Shown here: positions 57,269-64,000 of the stretch, in pieces
How the letters are laid out: every line of letters starts with the position of its first letter
How positions within the stretch are numbered: position 1 is the first letter of the stretch
Assembly (NCBI GenBank): GCA_001643675.2
Contig: LSRY02000030.1
Location: 358,501 to 422,500 of the forward strand
Source of the DNA: Monocercomonoides exilis
Lineage: Eukaryota > Preaxostyla > Oxymonadida > Polymastigidae
Direction of reading: 5' to 3'
Length of the DNA stretch: 64,000 nt
Translations under genes and position numbers: made by a program
Notes under the pieces: model-generated
Databases searched by the model: none
What the model was told of the DNA's origin: nothing
What the model saw: only the letters and a program-made list of their open reading frames with translations

Positions 57269-58460
57269 AAAAGTTCCTTTGGTTTTATTTTCTAATAAAA
57301 TAAAAACTTCATTTTCCGATCAAAGTTCTGTTCCCACTCATCAAATTTCGCTGAAATGAAAACAAATTCTAGACAATGTTTATATTTCTATTTTGGTGAA
57401 GTTTCGTGAGTGGGAACAGAACTTTGATCGAAATGAAATTTTTATTTTATTAGAAAATAAAACCAAAGGAACTTTTCAAAAAAAAAAAGCAATTTCAAAA
57501 AACGCAATAAACATGGTTCCATTTTTTGACATTCGTGAAATGTTGGAAAACTTTCCGTTTTGATTTCAATGATGACTGTTTTCAGATTTGAAAATCAAAT
57601 TTATTTTGAAATCTGAGAAAGCGGAAAAAAGTGATGAGTGAATCAATTTTTTCAAACTTTGTTCATAAAAAGCAAGAAAGTCTGTATCCCCTCCCCCCTC
57701 ATTTATTATATGCATTGCATCTGTATGTTGCAAATATATCTTGGACTTCAAAATCACATAGAAGGACTTCGAATCCATTATCAATGACATTGGATTCATA
57801 TTTTTTTAAAAAACTCAATGTCATCATCGATTTATTGTAAGAAATGATATGATATGGGAGATAACTTATTGTTAACATATTGCATCATGCAAATTTTACT
57901 GTTCATTAATTTTAACTTAAATGCAAACTTGTTGTGTTGAATCTTGTCTTTTTATTCGAAATTGTTTTTCAAAGACAATCAACCCAAGAGAAAACAGCAC
58001 TCAGAAAAAAGTTATGACAACGAAAATAATCGCCTATATCGAAATGAATCACTAATATATTTTATAACAAGAAAGAAAGAATAAATTAATGAAAATGCTT
58101 TGTTGCAATTATTATGGAACTGAAAAAGAAGAAAATGAAAAAAGCAAACAGTCAGAAACAATAAAGTTATTCAATAGATAAATTTTTCTTTCGAATTTTT
58201 CTTTTTCAGTGTCTTTGTTACTGTTATTATCAAATTCAAAACATGCGTTTGTTACGAAAAAAGAGATGTTAAAAAGTGAACCTAATTAATAATGTATTGA
58301 CAAGTTTCCTTTAGGTGAATAATTAGTGTTCATCCTTTAAATGCAATAAATAGAAACTAATTATATTTCTTGCTCTTTTCGTTAACTCAAGCTTTCAAAA
58401 AATCAAATACCCAAACCTCATACTCCCATAATAATTTCTTAATTTTGTCAAATCTTATTT
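56034..58460. other. 2.4-kb AT-rich spacer with palindrome
   Basis: No gene seen. It contains the dispersed motif GGGTGATTATTTTTGAAATC at about 56,953, a palindrome at 57,102-57,620 with a T run of about 35 (57,233-57,267), and AT-rich sequence up to the ARM-like gene. Confidence 0.6.
57102..57620. repeat. Imperfect 519-bp palindrome
   Basis: Left arm about 57,102-57,355 and right arm about 57,393-57,620 are reverse complements. AAAGTTCTGTTCCCACTCA matches TGAGTGGGAACAGAACTTT, and AACGGAAAGTTTTCCAACAT has an exact partner. The arms differ mainly in a homopolymer: about 35 T on the left against 11 A on the right. Parts of the right arm recur at 21.5-22.1 kb and, inverted, at 1.4 kb. Confidence 0.85.
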
Positions 58461-59449
58461 ATGCAAGAAAGTCGGGAGGCATGCTACGATTCAAAAGAGC
58501 CTTTTAGAGGTTGAGCGACTTAATTTTATTTCCTTTTTCATGTGAAGTGGTTGCATTTTCGTTGTTGAAGAATTCGTCTGCAAGTTGTCGCAGCAAGAGA
58601 ATGTTTCTTTCGCTCAACTTTCCGAAATGCAGCAAATGCTGACGTCAAACCCATCGAGCCAATTCGCTGATCTATTTGATGTTGCGACATGGAATGCGCT
58701 CATGTCTTTCCGCTGCAAAGACTGCGCGGATGAAACTGGATTGTATCTCGAAATTATCAGCACCATGCTTGCTCGGATGATTGATCCTTCGTCTGACGAG
58801 TTGGCTCCTTTGCTTCCGCGCCATTACACGTTTGGGCATTTGGAGCGATTTATTCCAGATGTGCGGCACAGATTCCCCTTTTCTGAGAAGATTATTTCGA
58901 TGAGCTCGATATTGTGGTGCCTGATTCATTATCCGACCGGCGGAGCAGATGCCAGCCTGCTGCCTTATGCACACGCCATTATTGATTTACTTGGGCCAGA
59001 CTCATTTTGCAGAAATTCACCTGATTATGTTGTTTTGAGTCTTCAGGCTTTGTATTGTGTGACAACAGTCGATGGTTTGCCATATCCAAATATATTTTTA
59101 TTTTTTTTTATTTGACAATTTCATTATTCATGTTATCATTCAATTGTTTGCATCTTTGATTTTTCTGTTGAGCCTGCCGCAGCATTATTTTGCCTCTTGG
59201 AGCAGCACGTTCTGTTTGCAATTGCATTTTGCATCCAGCTTATCCTGTTATTCTTTGGAGTCTGCGTGTTCTTTCGCAGCCAGCCATGCGAAACGAGGAT
59301 GTTGCCAGAGAGTTGGTTGAGTTGAATTTTGTTGACATGCTCATGAAGATGCTGTGCAGCTTGCAATGGAGCGATGCTGGCAGCTGCAATTCATCCAAAA
59401 GCGAGGAAGAAGAGAAAATGGAGCCACATTCATTGGAGAGCATGGATAC
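58410..59449 (+). repeat. Right copy of outer inverted duplication
   Basis: Matches the reverse complement of 1-1050 through exon 1, both introns, exon 2 and the start of exon 3. Where the duplication ends downstream cannot be judged, because the partner runs off the window. Confidence 0.85.
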
Positions 59450-60746
59450 AGCGTTGAATACTGCTTGTTGTTCTGGGGGCCCAAGAAAATCGAGATCATC
59501 GGGCGTTTCATATCCAGTGATGTCCTCTGGTGAGCATCAGGTCTCATCATTTTCGAAGTTTTCTGTGAGTGAAAAAGAGAAGCTGGCCTCTCTGGGGTTG
59601 TTTGTGGCAGCGCGGTTGGCTTACAACTCGAGCGAGTTTGCTGATGAGCTGGTCAAACGAAGGATGAAAGAGAAGTCTGTTGTTGACATGATATTTGATT
59701 GCTTGGAATATGAAGGAGTTTGCATTGAAACTGATGATGAGAGTTCATCTTCATCATCATCATCGTCATCATCATCTTCTTCTTCTTCAAACATTTCAAG
59801 CATTTCAAACATTCACATCAACTCCCTGTTTCTTCTTCGAAACATATTTTACAGCTGCTCTGCTCGACAACTCTCGTTTCTGCTGGAGTCGTGCTTGTCT
59901 GTTTGCGAGAAGACAAAAACACACAGCGAAAATGCAGAAGATGGAAAGGAGGAGGAGGAGGAGGAGGAGGAGGAGGAGGAGGAGGAGGAGTGCAACGAAG
60001 GCAGAATTGGAGAGAAAGAAGAACCAGAGGGGATTGAGAAGGAGAGTCGTGCAGACAGAGAAAAGAAGGGAAAGGAGAAGATGCAGAAAAGAAGGATGGC
60101 TGGACAGGCGCCTGCAGAAGGTGTGGTTGGGAGGATGATAAAGAGGCTGGGGAGACTGAAAGACACGGGAGTGCAGATGATGCTGTGGGCAATAGAGACA
60201 GCCATTGTCAGAGAATGTGAAAACAAAGAGAAAGAGGAGAAAGCGAAGGAGAAAAGGGATGATGGTAAAACAGAGAAGGAATGCAAAGAAGAAGAAGAAG
60301 AAGAAGAAGTTGAAGCACACACAGAAAACGAAGAAAGAGGAGCATCTGCAACAGGAATTGGGCTGGCGGAAATGGAAAGGAGGAAGAGTGTTCTGAGAGA
60401 GGAATTGGCTGAGATTCAAAAAAAGGAAAGAGAAAGCAAACACGACGAAAAACCAGGATCTTCGCAGCATTCTCCTCACTTGCAATCAGCCAGAGGAACT
60501 GTGATGCGAACCTCTGAGGCAAACAAGCATTGTTCGAGTTCTCCAACTTCAGCATCTTCATTGGCATTCTCTCCTGCTTCATCAGCATCTTTGCGTTGCG
60601 ATGAGCAGGGAAAAGTTCTGAACACGATGGAGGAAGAGGGAATGGAAGACATTTTTGTGGCGTTTCTCGTTCATTCGGACGATGTTGCGCTGAAGAGTGT
60701 TTCGAATTCGCTGGAAATGTTCAACAGATGGCTGAAGCATGCTTGA
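58461..60746 (+). CDS. ARM/HEAT-like repeat protein of unknown function, three exons
   Basis: Exons 58,461-58,509, 58,571-59,074 and 59,173-60,746 total 2127 nt and 708 residues. The second acceptor (59,171-59,172) was chosen because it alone keeps the downstream frame (VTTVDACRSIILPLGAARS). The first 300 or so residues are helical with armadillo-like spacing: CNCILHPAYPVILWSLRVL, ELVELNFVDMLMKML, then LASLGLFVAARLAYN. A Ser run and a long Glu run split the domain, and helical segments resume (MIKRLGRLKDTGVQMMLWAI). The last residues (VAFLVHSDDVALKSVSNSLEMF) again look like one ARM helix pair. No family name can be given. A broken copy lies at 1-993. Such helical solenoids usually bind other proteins. 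Confidence 0.82.
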
Positions 60747-63419
60747 ATGAAGAGAAAAGAGAAGCGATAAACATTCGCAGCAACGAACTCCATTCAAAAC
60801 GATATTATCCACATATTTCTTTCTTTCTTTTTTGAGAGAAACACAACATTCTGTTTTTGAGAAAAGTTGTTTGTTTCAGGAATTTATTTGCGAACTCTTG
60901 TTTGATGAATTTTTTCTTTTCCAATTTCTTTTTTGCTTTTTCATTTGCCAAACTTTAAGTTATTTGCAATTAATGTTTTATCTGTAGAATTTAAATTGAA
61001 AATTCATGTTGTTTGAAGGAATAATTATTCAAGCCCACAATAATTATTGAGCAATCGTTTTTTCTTTTTTTGAAAGTAATTCATCGACAACGGAAGAAGG
61101 CTTCTCGTTTAGTCCTTGGGTGCGACTAAAACATTTCTATCTGGCTTATGACAATCTTTGCTTGAGGTGCATGTTCCTACTTGTGTGGAAGAGGAAATCG
61201 ATTGTTATTTCATGGTCAAGCAAAGATACAGTCGAGCTATGATTGTAAAAGCAGACGAGAAAAATACCAGATATGTTTGTGGGTGTATTACCGCATGGTG
61301 CATTTCTGCAAAATACATCCGTATCAAAGTCTGTGCTGTTTCTTATTAATTATTTATCGATTGAATGCTGTCAAAATAGGTGAAGAAAAGTCATGTCACA
61401 CGCATGCCCAAAGAAAACTGAATCATTTTAAGCCAATTTGTTATATTCTGCTCTCTGCGACAGTTTGAATTCCAATCCATGACTTGAAGGCAACACGTTT
61501 TATTCGTTATCTGATGAGAATTGCAGAAAGCCATCTCCTTCAATGATTCAAAACGAATTGTTTTTCTCTGTCTGAATGCATGCAGTTTGATTATGCGCTT
61601 CTGCGATTTTAATGTTATCTGCTGTGCCTGAAAGGTGTTTTTGAAGAATAAAATGAAATTATCAAATTCCAGCAGTTGCTGTGTCGAAACTATTCATGCA
61701 TTATCACCTTTTTTTGAAGATTTGCAAACACCCGAGGAAGCAATCAGCAAATTATTTTGAAGCAGAGAAGTCAAAAGAAAAGAAGATGAGAAATGGTGTT
61801 CAGGGGAATTGGATTTTCAAGCGAAACATCAGAATTATTTCACAACCTCCGCTTCAACATGGAGACAAATACCGGAAGATGTCTGATAGCCTCGAACACA
61901 TCCATTTTCGGAGGATGCATGGAAATATGTGATTGAGTTGGATATGCTTGATAAAGTGCTGCATGGCAATGGTTAAAAGAGAATGCGGATTTTTAACTTT
62001 TTGAAAGTTAGAGGATGAGAAAAAGTGAATCATGCTAAATATTCTCTGGGGAAAAAAAAAGAGCAACAGAAAGGCATGTTAATTGGAGAAAATTCCGAGG
62101 ATACCAGAAATTGAGGTTTGTATCTTTCATTTGGATTCTGCATGTCTTTATTTATTTTGATCTGAAACCTTGTTGATGCCAGGTTCAAATTCAGAAAAGC
62201 GAAACATCACTGTATTTTGAAAAGAAGAGAATGGGTCTCTCTCTTTTTTTTTTTTTGAAGGACAGATTGTTCAACAGATAATCATGCTGAAGAGAAGAAG
62301 ATAATTGCTGAAAGAGAAATCGGCTGTGGGGATACAAGAAGCTCACTGAAAAGGGTATGAAATATTCGTGAAATTATTTGAGCTATTTTGAGGCTTTTGT
62401 GCTTCATTCAAAATTCGAATATTTGATTGAACAGTTCATTGACGACAGAAGGATTACCAATGAAGAATATGGAAGAGTGTGCTGTTTTCTGTTTCATAAT
62501 TTTTGAGTGAATTTATTTTTCTTTAGAGTTTTTCCTTTTTCCTTTTGTTATTTAAAACATTTGCTGGAAAATGACCAAATCCATTTTTGAATTAATCTTT
62601 GCTTGGATAATTCATGGCTTATTGTTTTCATTGTTTATCTTGTTGTCACGCTCTGAGCACAGCTTTGTTTAATGTTTACGACACCAAATATCTTTCTCTT
62701 TTGTTTGACGATTTTGGAATTCCTGAAAATGAAAAAGCCAAGTCAGCTCAAAGAGCTTCAAACAATTTCAAAAAAGCAGAAGAACCGATTATTTTTCCTC
62801 CTGTTTCTATTCCTGTTCCGATTCGCATCCACGCACATCATTTGAAAGAAATGATTCAAATCCAAAAAATACTTCAGAAGATACCGCCTTCATATCTCCA
62901 TTGGATTTATTTGGTGCCAAGGATTTGAGAAAGCGAAGATCAAACAATTTCAATTTTCCGAGTTTGTGATTCAACAGGCTTTTTGATTTTTTGCTCTTTG
63001 CTTCAAACAGATGATTTGGAAACATTTTTTATTATTGTTCAGGATGATGTTCTTTCTGATGCGCACTTGTTTTGAATGAGGTGCTGATTTCCTTTCATTC
63101 TCTAAAAAAGCAAGATAAGCTGCCCCTTAAACTCTCTCGCAACTCGTTCTCTTGAATGATTTCCAGTGAAATTGGAAATAGCAAACAATGAATTACTCCT
63201 ATTTAAATAATTCATTTTGTGTTTTCAAAACAAATTATCAAAGTTCTTCATTTTTTTCATTTTTAATTTTTGATCTTGGTTTTTTATTGTTATGGTTTGA
63301 TCGATTTGTTCGATTTTTTTGAAGTTGTTATTTCCAGGACCAGCTCGCTGCTCGTCTTCCAAACAGCAACAATTTGATAGAGAAATTGTCTGAGAATCCA
63401 TATTAATCAGAAAGAACAT
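60747..63419. other. 2.7-kb spacer, possibly with gene relics
   Basis: I cannot support a gene here. Composition is less AT-rich than other spacers, and short open stretches appear at 61,158-61,349, 61,681-61,932 and 62,614-62,928. Near 62,740-62,970 a plus-strand frame ending TGA encodes an Asn/Ser/Arg-rich end (SPLDLFGAKDLRKRRSNN) that could be a terminal exon. No splice pattern joins these. Confidence 0.4.
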
Positions 63420-64000
63420 ATGGGCGGAAGCTATTTCTCGTTTTGTTTGATTACATTAATTTTCATCCTGGATTGGTCGGTTCAGCTGGATTTTGATGAA
63501 ACAACCGCAAGACAAGTTTCATGCATTCATGGGTACTCCTGCCGTTCACTTTCTCAACTGGGTGATGAGAATATTGCCTGCAACAAAAAAGATAGCGCAA
63601 TTTCAAGATTGTTTCACAAAAGACAATATTCCTCAGCTCAAAGACATTGCAGCATTCAGTTTCACTTGGATTTGGTCAATGCGTCTCTTTCGGCCTCTGA
63701 AGTGATTTTTCTTCAAAACACATCGACGCTCATGCAAATCGACAAGTTCAGCATTGTTTATTTGTCTGGCTGCACCTTCATTCAGAAAGGAAGAAATGCT
63801 ATTTCAACAGTTCATTCAAGTTTTGGCAAAGTGTTATTTTCAAATATTTCAGCAAATAACGAGCACTGCCAAGGATTGCTGACTCCTCTGACAACTTCGC
63901 CCAGTTCAGACAATTCGTTTTCTCCCGATGGATTCGTTGGCGTGACAAAATCAAGCTTTTGCAGTGTTTCTCTTCGTTGCAGGCCGTTCATTGCTTGTTC
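63420..64000 (+). CDS. N-terminal part of a secreted beta-helix-like protein, cut by window edge
   Basis: An open frame starts at ATG 63,420-63,422 and runs 193 codons to the window end without a stop. It begins with a signal peptide (MGGSYFSFCLITLIFILDW) and continues with short alternating strands and Cys/Asn/Ser-rich turns: FSIVYLSGCTFIQKG, VLFSNISANNEHCQGLL, FVGVTKSSFCSVSLRC. The pattern resembles the head of the 3037-residue protein (IISLSESHFSSFCVSS). It is therefore probably a fourth family member in this window. Whether it carries a membrane span and kinase-like tail cannot be seen. Confidence 0.75.
   Translation, partial: MGGSYFSFCLITLIFILDWSVQLDFDETTARQVSCIHGYSCRSLSQLGDENIACNKKDSAISRLFHKRQYSSAQRHCSIQFHLDLVNASLSASEVIFLQNTSTLMQIDKFSIVYLSGCTFIQKGRNAISTVHSSFGKVLFSNISANNEHCQGLLTPLTTSPSSDNSFSPDGFVGVTKSSFCSVSLRCRPFIAC

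Overview
This is a nuclear, intron-bearing eukaryotic window. It is AT-rich and its spacers are very AT-rich. I can assemble seven complete intron-containing genes whose exon lengths sum to whole codons, using 27 inferred introns of 50-386 nt; all but one (a possible GC donor) begin GT and all end AG. Stop codons follow the standard code. The gene content (USP7 deubiquitinase, p24 cargo receptor, ABCC transporter, G3BP-like protein, nuclear RNase P RNA) is eukaryotic. A family of very large right-handed beta-helix-like surface proteins with cytosolic kinase-like tails suggests a metamonad protist, most likely an oxymonad/Preaxostyla-type organism. That placement is inference.

Layout. 1-1050: a decayed copy of the ARM-like gene at 58.46-60.75 kb, in inverted orientation. 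2.27-11.92 kb (+): a ten-exon USP7 orthologue of about 2571 residues. 12.15-12.59 kb (+): a nuclear RNase P RNA gene in the spacer. 13.08-16.76 kb (-): an unidentified Ser-rich protein. 16.94-19.34 kb (+): a small beta-helix-like membrane protein. 19.92-20.74 kb (-): a p24/TMED protein. 20.74-23.43 kb: spacer full of palindromes and dispersed repeats. 23.43-32.55 kb (+): a 3037-residue surface protein with one membrane segment and a pseudokinase-like tail. 33.89-42.97 kb (-): its tail-to-tail partner. 45.35-50.89 kb (-): an ABCC/MRP transporter. 51.48-53.86 kb (-): a G3BP-like NTF2+RRM protein. 54.09-56.03 kb (+): a LolD/MacB-like ABC ATPase. 58.46-60.75 kb (+): the intact ARM-like gene. 63.42 kb to the end (+): the start of another secreted, beta-helix-like protein.

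The most striking structure is a 7463-bp inverted repeat (25,514-32,976 and 33,461-40,923) around a 484-bp unique loop. The arms have no net length difference and only a handful of substitutions. The outer boundary falls inside the coding regions, so two genes with clearly different N-terminal heads share about 2345 nearly identical C-terminal residues. The right-hand gene has two in-frame TAA codons in its divergent head. This fits gene conversion or very recent duplication that keeps the tails alike while the heads diverge, as might be expected of a variable surface receptor family.

The surface-protein genes share a plan: signal peptide, beta-helix-like ectodomain with repeated CG...PC modules, one membrane segment, charged cytosolic tail. 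The two large members add a kinase C-lobe relic. The other genes are housekeeping: protein turnover, secretory traffic, RNA processing, transport and RNP granules.
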